DNA from: Mogibacterium sp.
GTDB taxonomy: Bacteria; Bacillota; Clostridia; Peptostreptococcales; Anaerovoracaceae
DNA length: 64,000 nucleotides
Assembly (NCBI GenBank): GCA_017510725.1
Contig: JAFWMD010000049.1
Span: 1 to 64,000 of the forward strand
Direction of reading: 5' to 3'
Each line of letters opens with the position of its first letter. The stretch's first letter is position 1. Shown one piece after another: positions 52,659-61,579 of this stretch. The position numbers and the translations under genes are program-made. The notes beneath the pieces are model-generated. The model saw only the letters and a program-made list of their open reading frames with translations. It had not been told where the DNA came from and made no database searches.

Positions 52659-52826
52659 ATTTGTGTAAACGTAGACCGCGCTCGCTATTAGTCTCGTGAG
52701 GAGGCTGCAGCTGTCTAAGAGCTGACGGTCGCATGCGGAGCGCGTCGACACAGCTCTCCAGCAGGCAAAGCCTGACGAACAGAGACCCACGACGACGGAG
52801 CGATAGCGGCTGGAGTTTATACAAAT
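52659..52826. repeat. Palindromic intergenic repeat, copy A
   Basis: A 168-bp element between rfbB and wecE. Positions 52715-52807 are about 92 percent identical to 56692-56783 (six substitutions and one gap by hand alignment). Outer arms ATTTGTGTAAAC (52659-52670) and GTTTATACAAAT (52815-52826) pair over 12 bp. Inner pairings include CGCTAT/ATAGCG, AGAGCTG/CAGCTCT and CAGGC-AAA-GCCTG. It starts 6 nt after the rfbB stop codon on the minus strand. Confidence 0.85.
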
Positions 52827-52832
52827 AGCGCA

Positions 52833-53852
52833 TTAGCGATTTCCATACATCTTTTCGTAATACTGCTGATATTCGCCGCTGATGATATTCTTCCACCAGT
52901 CTTCGTTATCCAGATACCACTGTATCGTCTTTTTGATGCCATCCTCGAACTTTGTCTCAGGCAGCCACCCAAGTTCTTCGTGGATCTTGGTAGGGTCAAT
53001 CGCGTATCTCTGATCATGGCCCTTGCGGTCGGTCACGTATGTGATAAGGCTTTCAGGCTTTCCGAGCTGCTTAAGAATGATCTTAACTACATCGATATTG
53101 GCCTTCTCATTGTGCCCGCCGATGTTATACACCTCGCCGACCCTGCCGTTGTGGATGACCAGATCGATAGCCCTGCAGTGATCCTCTACATAAAGCCAGT
53201 CTCTGACGTTGAGTCCCTCGCCATATACCGGAAGAGGCTTGTCTGCCGTTGCATTCGCGATCATGAGCGGGATCAGTTTCTCAGGGAACTGGTAAGGTCC
53301 ATAGTTGTTAGAACATCTGCTTATGGTGACAGGAAGTCCATAGGTGCGGTGATATGCCATCGCGAGCAGGTCTGCTGAGGCCTTGGATGCCGAGTAAGGA
53401 CTCGAAGCTGTCAGCGGCATTGTTTCGACGAAGAACAGGTCAGGCCTGTCGAGCGGCAGATCGCCGTAGACTTCGTCTGTTCCTACCTGATGGAACCTTT
53501 TCACACCATATTTTATGGATGCGTCCATGAGCACCTGAGTGCCAAGGATGTTGGTGCGCAAAAACAGGCCCGGATCTTCTATCGATCTGTCGACATGCGA
53601 CTCAGCGGCAAAGTTGACTACCACGTCGAACTTCTCCTCAGCGAACAGCTTGTCGATCGCCTCCGCGTCTGTTATGTCTGCCTTCACGAATTTGAAATGA
53701 GGCTCATCTATTGCTGGAGCAAGTGTCTCCAGATTTCCTGCATAAGTAAGAGCGTCAAGCCCAACTATGTCGTAGTCGGGATGCGCTTCAAGCATGTGAA
53801 AAACGAAATTGCTTCCGATGAATCCGGCAGCTCCGGTAACAAGAATTTTCAT
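52833..53852 (-). CDS. rfbB: dTDP-glucose 4,6-dehydratase
   Basis: A 339-residue extended short-chain dehydrogenase that makes dTDP-4-keto-6-deoxyglucose. NAD motif [30 protein letters not shown], the TDEVYGD catalytic Asp/Glu region and the [11 protein letters not shown]yr/Lys pair are intact. The start is ATG 53852 with AAGGAG; a TTG three codons upstream sits in the ribosome-binding site. It opens the leftward operon (promoter 53894-53922) and feeds wecE. The nucleotidylyltransferase RfbA is not in the window. Confidence 0.96.
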   Translation of the reverse strand: MKILVTGAAGFIGSNFVFHMLEAHPDYDIVGLDALTYAGNLETLAPAIDEPHFKFVKADITDAEAIDKLFAEEKFDVVVNFAAESHVDRSIEDPGLFLRTNILGTQVLMDASIKYGVKRFHQVGTDEVYGDLPLDRPDLFFVETMPLTASSPYSASKASADLLAMAYHRTYGLPVTISRCSNNYGPYQFPEKLIPLMIANATADKPLPVYGEGLNVRDWLYVEDHCRAIDLVIHNGRVGEVYNIGGHNEKANIDVVKIILKQLGKPESLITYVTDRKGHDQRYAIDPTKIHEELGWLPETKFEDGIKKTIQWYLDNEDWWKNIISGEYQQYYEKMYGNR

Positions 53853-53893
53853 ATCGTACAAACTCCTTTGAATTTACAAAAAACATTCAATAT

Positions 53894-53922
53894 ATTATAC
53901 TTAATTACACCAATATTTTCAA
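53894..53922 (-). promoter_or_regulatory. Promoter of the rfbB-wecE operon
   Basis: On the minus strand TTGAAA (53922-53917) and TATAAT (53899-53894) are exactly 17 bp apart, about 40 bp upstream of the rfbB start. Confidence 0.75.
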
Positions 53923-53951
53923 TTGATACAGGCGACACAGCACTATATATG
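53923..53951 (+). promoter_or_regulatory. Divergent promoter of the small anchored-protein gene
   Basis: TTGATA (53923-53928), a 17-bp spacer and TATATG (53946-53951). Its -35 box directly abuts that of the divergent rfbB promoter, so a shared regulator could control both. Confidence 0.5.
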
Positions 53952-53990
53952 CTATATTTGCCGGATCACAGTAAAAAGAGGCTTAACATT

Positions 53991-54503
53991 ATGAAGAAAA
54001 AACACATTCCGATCCTTCTCATAGCACTCGCACTTATAGCAGTCCTTGGAGCATGGATCGTAGCAAATCACAACAGCGAACCGGAAACAGAAATCGTAGC
54101 AGAAGAGGAAGTTAACCCTGATGATCTCACTGATTCCGATGATTTCGAACTTGAGGAGAGGGAAGAAGGCAACGGCATTGTTTTCGAAGAGGAAAGTGAC
54201 GGCGCGGTTGTTGAAACAGTTGAAAAGGAAGCTTCTGACTTCTTTGGTGAGTGGGAGGCGACCTCCGATCAGGGTCTCTACCTGTACGGCAGCGTAGATA
54301 TAACCGTCAAGGAAGACGGCACATGGGAAGGTGCAATCACAGGCGAACCTCTGAATGGCACATGGGAAGACAAAGGCGATCATCTCCACATGAATAACGA
54401 TCTCTTCAGTTTTGACCTGGCATTCAGCAGCGGCGGCAACCTCGTCATGATAGATACCGATTCTGAAGATCCTATATATACGGTTCTGACCAAAAAGCAA
54501 TAA
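53991..54503 (+). CDS. Small membrane-anchored acidic protein
   Basis: A 170-residue protein with one N-terminal membrane helix (about residues 6-26, IPILLIALALIAVLGAWIVA). A strongly acidic linker (30-75) leads to a C-terminal beta-rich domain of about 90 residues (FFGEWEATSDQGLYLYGSVD, GTWEGAITGEPLNGTWEDKG) that looks like a small lipocalin-type barrel of the kind seen in lipoprotein-like proteins. The start ATG 53991 follows AAAGAGG. Lies 13 nt upstream of the large GT-C-like gene and is probably co-transcribed. Function unknown. Confidence 0.75.
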   Translation: MKKKHIPILLIALALIAVLGAWIVANHNSEPETEIVAEEEVNPDDLTDSDDFELEEREEGNGIVFEEESDGAVVETVEKEASDFFGEWEATSDQGLYLYGSVDITVKEDGTWEGAITGEPLNGTWEDKGDHLHMNNDLFSFDLAFSSGGNLVMIDTDSEDPIYTVLTKKQ

Positions 54504-54516
54504 AGGGGGACTATTC

Positions 54517-56610
54517 TTGAAATCTTCCAAAGGTCTCTCCAATACAGTAAGAATCCTGAGTACCATTGCGATGTTCGCGGTGGTACTTGTTTCGCTTGTG
54601 GTTTATCGCGCGGACATACTGGGTCTGCTGCTGTTTTTCGCGTTCATCGTTTTCTACGTGCTGCTGCCGGGCTTGCTGATAGTACGGCTCTGCAGGTTCA
54701 GTGCGGGGCACGCATCTGCCGATCTTCTGGTATCTTTCCTTGCCGGATGGTCGCTCGTGGTGTTCGAATACTTCATTACACAGGCTACGGGGCCTAAGAT
54801 CATGCTGTACGCTCTCGGGCCTGTACTTTCCGCTCTTTACATATGCCTTATAGCCGGCGGCAAACGCGGACCGCTGCTTATCCGCAAGGTATCCCTTGCG
54901 GACATACCTGCGTCATTCTATCTGTTCATGGCGCTGCTCATGTGCTACGTCTTCATGTTCACACAGTTCCAGTACCTTTCGCCGGAGCACACTCAGAGCA
55001 TCTATACCAGTCTGGACAAGACATATCAGATGAGCCTCATCGGCTCACTCTCGCACGGATATCCTCTGGTCGACCCTCTGGTTTCAGGCAGAATCGTCCA
55101 CTATCACATATTCTCACAGGTGCTGCTTGCTGTGCCTGTGATGCTCTTTGGCATGACCCCGGACTTTCTCGTTATGTCATGCACGCCGTATCTGACCACA
55201 GCTCTCATGGGTCTTTCCATGTACGCGATGTTCAGATACTTCTGCAAAAGGCAGGACAGAGCCGGCGTCTATTCGCTGTCTTTCCTGCTTGCCAATGTTT
55301 TCATAGGCAGGAGCATATCGGCCTCATACATGTTCAGAATGCTTCTGATAAACGAGAACTACGCCGGCTTCTCGGCAGCCTGCTTCATAGCTGCCGTCAT
55401 AGTGCTCAGTGTTTATTTCAGACAGACCGGCACCGGACAGAAGGCTGCATCAGTCGCGCTGCTGACCGTACTGACCATGCTTCTCACGGGCATCAAGGCC
55501 CCTCTCGGACTGGTCCTTGCGGGAGGCCTTATCGGTACATTCCTTCTCGGCATCATACTCAGGAGGGTCTCCTTCATGGAAGCTCTGATGCCAACACTCT
55601 TACCGTCAGCAGGATTCTTCTTTGTCTATCAGTTCCTGCTTGCACTTAACGGATCTAATGGTGTCGGCGGCGAATCTATCTTCGGCTTTGGAAAAATCGT
55701 AGGAGTCTGCTTCTGGAAGTCCGGTGTAACGAAGATACTGAAAGGCATGGGGATACCTTCATCTCTGAGACTCGTGATCATCATGGGACTCTTCCTGGTG
55801 GTCTTCTTCACTATATACGCCCTGCCGTTTGCAATCGGATACATCCGTGAGCTCATTCTCGTCGTAAAGGGAGACAAGGAGTACGACTTTGCGAAAGTAA
55901 CAGTCTATGCTTCGGCCTTCGTCGGCTTCGTCGCAATGATGCTCCTCAGGTACTCCGGTCACAGCCAGGTATACTTCGGAGTTGCGACTCTCATATTCGC
56001 TCCGCTTATAGTTTTCTGGTTCTTTGAAGACAAGGAGGACATCACCAGCAAGGCTGTCTCTGCCCTGTTCGTGCTTTCAAAGGTATGGTTCTTTGCAGTC
56101 CTCATTCTGACGACGGCAACGCTGGCCATGTGCTACAGGGACACATTCCCGACAGTGATGAAGCATGCTGATCCGACTTCAAAATACAACAAGTATAAGA
56201 GCATGTCGGCAGAGGAGTACGAATCTGTAAAGTGGATCAGGGAAAACACCCCTGAGGACACTCTTATTGCAACGCAGATGTACAAGTCGATGGGTGACAA
56301 GGGCTACTCGGTCGAAAACAGATGGCATCACTGCCACTTCCTGTATGCGGCATATTCAGTAAGGAATTACTATCTGGAAGGTTCCGGATACACCTTCACG
56401 GACGTTGAGGCGGAGGACCGCCGCGAGATGATAAAGAATACCGATAAACTGTATGACCCTGAAAACGAGGCCCGCGGTGATGACGCCCGTGAGCTCGGAG
56501 TTGAGTACGTAATGGTAACACAAAAAATCTACCCAACTCCTGATCTGAGCTCGGCAGATTACGAAAAGGTCTTCTCGAATAAAGACGTAGATATTTATAA
56601 GGTCAGGTAA
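54517..56610 (+). CDS. Large GT-C-like polytopic membrane protein
   Basis: A 697-residue protein with about thirteen hydrophobic helices and soluble C-terminal portions. An extracytoplasmic stretch (SLDKTYQMSLIGSLSHGYPL followed by RIVHYHIF) resembles the acidic/His first loop of lipid-linked-sugar glycosyltransferases of the GT-C class. The C-terminal part has WIRENTPEDTLIATQMY and an ending like that of ArnT/PMT relatives. The start is TTG 54517 behind AAAGGGGG. It is the only large plus-strand gene in the envelope cluster. Donor and acceptor unknown. Confidence 0.65.
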   Translation: MKSSKGLSNTVRILSTIAMFAVVLVSLVVYRADILGLLLFFAFIVFYVLLPGLLIVRLCRFSAGHASADLLVSFLAGWSLVVFEYFITQATGPKIMLYALGPVLSALYICLIAGGKRGPLLIRKVSLADIPASFYLFMALLMCYVFMFTQFQYLSPEHTQSIYTSLDKTYQMSLIGSLSHGYPLVDPLVSGRIVHYHIFSQVLLAVPVMLFGMTPDFLVMSCTPYLTTALMGLSMYAMFRYFCKRQDRAGVYSLSFLLANVFIGRSISASYMFRMLLINENYAGFSAACFIAAVIVLSVYFRQTGTGQKAASVALLTVLTMLLTGIKAPLGLVLAGGLIGTFLLGIILRRVSFMEALMPTLLPSAGFFFVYQFLLALNGSNGVGGESIFGFGKIVGVCFWKSGVTKILKGMGIPSSLRLVIIMGLFLVVFFTIYALPFAIGYIRELILVVKGDKEYDFAKVTVYASAFVGFVAMMLLRYSGHSQVYFGVATLIFAPLIVFWFFEDKEDITSKAVSALFVLSKVWFFAVLILTTATLAMCYRDTFPTVMKHADPTSKYNKYKSMSAEEYESVKWIRENTPEDTLIATQMYKSMGDKGYSVENRWHHCHFLYAAYSVRNYYLEGSGYTFTDVEAEDRREMIKNTDKLYDPENEARGDDARELGVEYVMVTQKIYPTPDLSSADYEKVFSNKDVDIYKVR

Positions 56611-56617
56611 TAACAAA

Positions 56618-56806
56618 GGCATCCATAAAGGCCGATGACAGCGCTGCGTAGGAGTCGCTATGAGTCTCGTGAGGAGACTGAAGGCGGCTGGCTAAGAGCT
56701 GACGGTCGCAAGCGCAGCGCGTCGACACAGCTCTCCAGCCGGCAAAGTCGGACGAACAGAGACTCACGACGACGGAGCATAGCTGTCAGAGGCGTTTATG
56801 GATGCC
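56618..56806. repeat. Palindromic intergenic repeat, copy B
   Basis: A 189-bp second copy of the repeat at 52659-52826, in the same orientation, between the convergent GT-C-like and flippase genes. Outer arms GGCATCCATAAA (56618-56629) and TTTATGGATGCC (56795-56806) pair perfectly but differ from those of copy A. The inner stems GCTATG/CATAGC, TGACAGC/GCTGTCA, AGAGCTG/CAGCTCT and CCGGC-AAA-GTCGG are conserved in position. On the plus strand the outer arm is followed by GCTTTTT, so it may also act as the terminator of the GT-C-like gene. The right arm overlaps the last codons of the flippase. Confidence 0.85.
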
Positions 56807-58061
56807 GCTTTTTAATGAAATAGAATGTCATTACTGCAAATACAGCTGACAGTATTGCGAGCAGTACGGTATACAGTACACATGCACCTCTTATTCCGTA
56901 AGTCGATACGGCCCTGTTTGCCGTCAGCCCCGCCAGGATCGCAAGCACTATGTAACCGGAGGTCAGGTGCTTCTGGAATCTCATGACGGTGATGACAACG
57001 GCAAAGAAGTTGACCAATGCCAGCATTCCGCCTCCTATCATGAGTATCGCCAGGTCGATTCTGTAAGCGGAAAGATCAGCATTATACATAATACCCAGAA
57101 CAGGGCAGCCTATCGTGAGCGCCACGGCTATCGCCAGCAGAGTTATCGCCAGTATGACGAATATCTGCCTTACCACGATCTTAGTGAACCCCTTTATCTC
57201 AGAGTCGTCCCACTTATGAGCGAGATCAACGAGTATAGGGTTGAAGATGAAGTTGGCAAACAGTCCGATCGCAAAGACAGGCATGAATATGAAATTGTAG
57301 CAAGCCTGGTCTGTGTCTGTCATGCAGGCATCGATAGCGTACTTAGGAGCGTTGCTCACATACAGCAGCATGAAATATCCGGCGAACAGCGGGAAGCAGT
57401 CGATGAAGATCTTTAAAATCCTGCTCCACCTGAATCTGAACTCCAGCTCAGCGAAGTCTTTCATGACCGCGAGGCTTGATGTAAGGAACGCGAGTATCAC
57501 TGCAACCAGCCATATGGTCATCGAGACCGCCATGTTGTGCGTTATCGCAAGAGCGATCATGAACACGACCATGCCGATGAACGTCCTGTAGAGGTTGGTC
57601 TTTGCGGAGACATCGAGTCTGCCGACCTGCTGGTATCTTCCGAAGTATACCTCAGAGTACGCCTCTACCACCTTGATCATGCACACCATGAATACTATGT
57701 ATGCTTTATATGCTGAATAGTCGCGCCACTTATAGCAGACAATCGTATAGACCACGCTCGCGATCACAGTTATGGCGCAGGCAACCACTCTGTGTGAGTG
57801 ATAGTCAGTAAAACTGAGCTCTTCATTTACGTCGCTGACCTGGTACTTTCTTACTCCGTATTCTCCGACGTAGTACATAAGGCTGCCGACTGCGTATGCG
57901 ATCGAAAAGACACCCGCATCCTCAAGGCCATTGGTCCTGGTGATAACAAGCAGGACTATTGCAGACTGAAGCGCAAAAAGGAATGCTGACATCGTGTTCC
58001 AGATGTAGCTGTCGCGCGTTATGTTATTAGAGTTTACAAACAGTCGCTTTAGTCCGTTCAT
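56796..58061 (-). CDS. Oligosaccharide flippase family membrane protein (Wzx-like)
   Basis: A 421-residue protein with about twelve helices of the polysaccharide-synthase/MATE-like superfamily. The opening is RDSYIWNTMSAFLFALQSAI and it has VGEYGVRKYQVSD and YFGRYQQVGRLDVSAK, typical of lipid-linked oligosaccharide flippases. It would move an undecaprenyl-linked repeat unit to the outer face. Convergent with the GT-C-like gene; its last codons form one arm of repeat B. Confidence 0.85.
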   Translation of the reverse strand: MNGLKRLFVNSNNITRDSYIWNTMSAFLFALQSAIVLLVITRTNGLEDAGVFSIAYAVGSLMYYVGEYGVRKYQVSDVNEELSFTDYHSHRVVACAITVIASVVYTIVCYKWRDYSAYKAYIVFMVCMIKVVEAYSEVYFGRYQQVGRLDVSAKTNLYRTFIGMVVFMIALAITHNMAVSMTIWLVAVILAFLTSSLAVMKDFAELEFRFRWSRILKIFIDCFPLFAGYFMLLYVSNAPKYAIDACMTDTDQACYNFIFMPVFAIGLFANFIFNPILVDLAHKWDDSEIKGFTKIVVRQIFVILAITLLAIAVALTIGCPVLGIMYNADLSAYRIDLAILMIGGGMLALVNFFAVVITVMRFQKHLTSGYIVLAILAGLTANRAVSTYGIRGACVLYTVLLAILSAVFAVMTFYFIKKRHP

Positions 58062-58087
58062 TACATTTATGCCTGTCCTTTACATTA

Positions 58088-58118
58088 AAGAAGCGTCCCG
58101 CCATTGGAGACGCTTCTT
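58088..58118 (-). terminator. Terminator after the L,D-transpeptidase-like gene
   Basis: The 10-bp stem AAGAAGCGTC/GACGCTTCTT has an 11-nt loop, followed by TAATG on the minus strand and by CGTTTCTTTTTAT on the plus strand. Confidence 0.75.
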
Positions 58119-58141
58119 CGTTTCTTTTTATATCGCTGTCA

Positions 58142-59719
58142 TTAGTGTACGAATACTCTTGTATACTTAGGAATCTTCTTGTAGATCCATACAGCATTCT
58201 TGGACTGGTTTCTAGCGCATGCACCTGATTCAGGCCAGCCCGGTTTCGGCCACTTCTTCTGAACACCGTGGATTGAGAAAAACTTTGTAACGTTCCACAG
58301 CGGTGTGCCGTGCTGGCTGTTTAGCTTGCGGTTGATCTTTGTGGACCCTGTAGCTGTAGGCATTGATGCTTTTCCTGTGGATACAGGGAGCATCGCCATC
58401 TGCTTATTTTTGAGTCCGTATTCATTCGCAGTCACGATTCTCCATTTGCCGGACTTCTTCTGGAAGACATACTCTTTCTGGGAGAACAGGTTGACCCAGA
58501 TCATGTAGTTAGTAGTAGCCTTCTTGATTCCGCGGTCGCGAGCATACTGCTCTGCCTCTTCGATTGTATAAGGCGGCTGTGTGTTCTCACCTCTCTTGTT
58601 CTTTATGGCAGTAATGTGCTTTGAAAGGGTCGGTTTTACTCTGATCTTCATTGTGTGGTAAGTTCTGATCTTGCCGTCCTTGCACTTATAGTCGAAAATG
58701 TATTTACCATCGCTGAAGCCTCTGGCGTACACTATCGCACCCTTCTTTACATTGATCGTTACCTTGCCGCCTGAGTGGCTTGTAAGCGAAGCGCCTGCCT
58801 TGAACTTGAGCTTGTAGTACAGTGTCTTTACGATATCGCCGGTTGTTGTGGACTCTGCGAGAACCTTTCCGTTGGAATCCTTGGCAGTGATCGTATAGGT
58901 GAAGCGGTCCTTGCCATCGATGTTTCCTGAGAACTTTGAGCCGGAGCTCTTGTTGTAAAGGTTAATGATATCCTTCTCTGTGCCGACCTTGTGTGTCAGT
59001 GTAAGTCCTGTTGTGTTTCCATAGTCCTGGCCATTGACCTTGATGAAATATCTTGCCGCACCAGGAACCTGATTCCACTTGAGGATAACAGTCTTATAGC
59101 TCGATACCTTTCTGAAACCAGGTACCGGACCAGGAAGGGTTGCAGCACTGACAGTTCCGACTACCCTGTCACCTATTTTGAATGTGAATGTATAGGAGGT
59201 TCCTGCAGCAAGGTCTGCAACTGTATAGGATGTGCCGGTGATGCCAGGGATCTCCTTGCCTTCATAAGCAATCGTGATAGTCTCGCCTGCAGCAAGTGAT
59301 TCATCAGGCTTGAATGCCCATGTCAGAGGGATGGCGTTTTGTGTGGCTGTGCCTGCTGCCAGGTTAACAAGTTCTGTTACGGAAGGGACTGCACGAGGAG
59401 CAGCCAGCATGGCTTCAGCTTCAGTTTCAGCACTTCCTTCAGCTTCAGCAGGGGCTGCATCTTCTGCAGGTGCCTCAGCATCTTCTGCAGGTGCCGGTTC
59501 CTCTTCTTCTGCTGCTGCCGGTTCTTCTTCAGCCGGGGTCTCCTCAGGTTCGGTTACTTCTTCAACAGTTTCTTCAACTTGTCCTTCGCCTTCCTCGAGT
59601 ACAATCTGGTCGTTGCTGTTTTCAGGCTGCTCTTCACCTGATTCAGCAAACATCTCGAAAGAGCTCATGGTTACGAAGAGAGTCATGATCAGAAATATTG
59701 CAGCTATTCTTTTACGCAT
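58142..59719 (-). CDS. Secreted FN3-like protein with a divergent L,D-transpeptidase domain
   Basis: A 525-residue exported protein. A signal peptide (about 1-25, MRKRIAAIFLIMTLFVTMSS) is followed by an acidic Glu/Ala/Pro-rich spacer (26-105) and one or two FN3-like domains (about 108-300). The C-terminal YkuD-like domain has the conserved FFSIHGV (His about 484) and SGACARN (Cys about 501). Normal L,D-transpeptidases read SHGC(I/V)R, so the motif histidine and glycine are changed while Cys and Arg are kept. It would cross-link peptidoglycan 3-3 or anchor proteins. The start ATG 59719 follows AAGGAA. Confidence 0.8.
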   Translation of the reverse strand: MRKRIAAIFLIMTLFVTMSSFEMFAESGEEQPENSNDQIVLEEGEGQVEETVEEVTEPEETPAEEEPAAAEEEEPAPAEDAEAPAEDAAPAEAEGSAETEAEAMLAAPRAVPSVTELVNLAAGTATQNAIPLTWAFKPDESLAAGETITIAYEGKEIPGITGTSYTVADLAAGTSYTFTFKIGDRVVGTVSAATLPGPVPGFRKVSSYKTVILKWNQVPGAARYFIKVNGQDYGNTTGLTLTHKVGTEKDIINLYNKSSGSKFSGNIDGKDRFTYTITAKDSNGKVLAESTTTGDIVKTLYYKLKFKAGASLTSHSGGKVTINVKKGAIVYARGFSDGKYIFDYKCKDGKIRTYHTMKIRVKPTLSKHITAIKNKRGENTQPPYTIEEAEQYARDRGIKKATTNYMIWVNLFSQKEYVFQKKSGKWRIVTANEYGLKNKQMAMLPVSTGKASMPTATGSTKINRKLNSQHGTPLWNVTKFFSIHGVQKKWPKPGWPESGACARNQSKNAVWIYKKIPKYTRVFVH

Positions 59720-59782
59720 GTTCAATTCCTTCTCTTTCTATATAATTATCCTCAAATTTCTTAGCACATATTAAACTAACAT

Positions 59783-59812
59783 ATTATAACAGTTAACAAA
59801 TATGCTAGTCAA
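59783..59812 (-). promoter_or_regulatory. Promoter of the L,D-transpeptidase-like gene
   Basis: On the minus strand TTGACT (59812-59807) and a perfect TATAAT (59788-59783) are 18 bp apart. The -35 box overlaps the stop codon of the upstream GT-C-like gene. Confidence 0.7.
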
Positions 59813-61562
59813 CCGAGACCACTTTGTAAATCGGTATGTCAGCGACCTCATCCACCTGCTCAAAGACTATCTTCTTTTCATCACTTCCGTACCACTTGTT
59901 GTAGTACTCGAGCAGCATGTCCTTCTTGTACTTGCCAAACATAAGAACGCCCGGATTATCAATGAGGTCCTTTACCGGATTGCTTATACCGTGTTTGGCA
60001 AGGAAATTGAGTCTCGATGGTGTCATGGCTTCCCAGCCTCCCGTGTTGGTGCAATTATCCTGCATCTTTGCCGGGGCAAGCGGGTCCATGTACGTAGCCG
60101 GCCACTTCTGTATAGGCGTAGGCATGATGTAGAACTTATCCGGATATCCTTCGAGATAAGCCGCGACCTCCTCGCTTGCAACCACGTCGTTGTTATGAGC
60201 TGCCTTTGCGCTTTCAATCTTTACCGCCTTAGGGAAAAGTGTCAGCAGTGCTGCGGCCGCAAGTATACAGAGCAGGCGTCCTGTCCATTTGCGCCATGCC
60301 TTCCGGTCAGGTTCCTTGCCCTCGGCCATTATGACATATAGCAGCCAGAACGCTGCGCTCACATCAGCCACGTAGAACGCCCTGTAATTGGTCCTCTGCA
60401 TGTAGTAAATGGTTATGTAGAGGGCGACAGTAAGCGCTCCGAACAGCGGTATGTATATCCAGCTTTTCGGTCTGACCGTCAGCAGCATGAATACGCAGAT
60501 AAACGCAAGCGCTATTATGTGCATGCCGGTAAAGCTGCGCTCCTTCAGTGCCTTCACAGTCTTCCTCACAAACCTCTTGACAGCCTTCTCCACCGTCATG
60601 TAAGTCGAAAGAGCAGGTGCATTTATTTTGTTTATTGTCTTGAGGTTCTCGAGCGAAGCAGCTCCGTCGTAGTCGAGCACAAACCTGTCGATGGTGATGA
60701 TATCATTCTCACTGATGCCCGCAGCATCATACTCGGCCCTGAACTTATCGTAGTTTTTGACCAGCGGATAATCAGTGATCTTTATGCGTTCAGCCTGATA
60801 CTCCCTCGCAAGAGCGAGCTCCGGAGTGGACGCGTTCATGCGGTCTGACTGCATGTCGAAAGCATATGGAGCAACGAGAAGTGCCACTATTACCAGCACC
60901 AGGCCGATCTCCAGGACCGGTTTCTTCCCTTTGAAATACTCCCTGCCGTTCAGTATCCACCATACGAGCATGAACAGGAACACGAACGAAAGCGCAGGGA
61001 ACATTCCCATCTGCCTGTAGCACACTCCCGCGAAGTACAGCAGAAAACCGCCAATATACGCCAGGATGTTTTTACGCCTCGTATAGGCATCAGCAACATA
61101 AAGCAGACCTGCCGCCATAAGCAGTGCAGATGTCTTCGTGAACTGTATCGCGCTGTAATGATCGAAGGCAAAGAACGCTATCACGACTGCCGCAAGCAGC
61201 CATTCGGTGATCTCCCTGCTCCTTTCGATAAGTACTCTGAATACAGCGGTGAACGCAATACACGACATGACTATCTGCGAAAGCATGAAAATGTTCACGC
61301 CTGTAAACATCTTCTGCAGCACTATAAGCACCCTGCACAGATAGTAATTTACGAATCCCACGTACGGGTAGCCTTCCGCTATCTTGCATGCGATAGAATA
61401 ATCGTCATTGGTCTCATAGTACATTGGCGCGAAGTGCAGCACTGCAAAGAGGATCGCCAGGTTGACGGCGATCGAAACCAGCCAGAATACCCATGCACCG
61501 GTCTTCTTCTCTTCTACAACAGTATTCGAACCATGCTTTTCTATGTAGTTATTGTTACTCAT
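59805..61562 (-). CDS. Polytopic membrane protein, probable GT-C glycosyltransferase
   Basis: A 585-residue protein with about twelve helices. The first extracytoplasmic loop has YYETNDDYSIACKIAEGYPY, where an Asp-Asp pair close to helix 1 matches the catalytic acid position of GT-C enzymes. The extracytoplasmic C-terminal part (about 440-585) includes MQDNCTNTGGWEAMTPSRLN. With the GT2 and split SMR flippase upstream it fits the extracytoplasmic glycosylation trio. The start ATG 61562 has no good ribosome-binding site and follows palindromic element C. Confidence 0.68.
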   Translation of the reverse strand: MSNNNYIEKHGSNTVVEEKKTGAWVFWLVSIAVNLAILFAVLHFAPMYYETNDDYSIACKIAEGYPYVGFVNYYLCRVLIVLQKMFTGVNIFMLSQIVMSCIAFTAVFRVLIERSREITEWLLAAVVIAFFAFDHYSAIQFTKTSALLMAAGLLYVADAYTRRKNILAYIGGFLLYFAGVCYRQMGMFPALSFVFLFMLVWWILNGREYFKGKKPVLEIGLVLVIVALLVAPYAFDMQSDRMNASTPELALAREYQAERIKITDYPLVKNYDKFRAEYDAAGISENDIITIDRFVLDYDGAASLENLKTINKINAPALSTYMTVEKAVKRFVRKTVKALKERSFTGMHIIALAFICVFMLLTVRPKSWIYIPLFGALTVALYITIYYMQRTNYRAFYVADVSAAFWLLYVIMAEGKEPDRKAWRKWTGRLLCILAAAALLTLFPKAVKIESAKAAHNNDVVASEEVAAYLEGYPDKFYIMPTPIQKWPATYMDPLAPAKMQDNCTNTGGWEAMTPSRLNFLAKHGISNPVKDLIDNPGVLMFGKYKKDMLLEYYNKWYGSDEKKIVFEQVDEVADIPIYKVVSVD

Positions 61563-61579
61563 ATTTTTAATTCTATATA

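Noticed and set aside
52617..52790. Open N-terminal extension of the wecE gene by 58 codons
   Set aside because: It reads straight through palindromic repeat A, has no ribosome-binding site and is rich in residues unlike the family; ATG 52616 has AGGAGA and gives the normal N-terminus.
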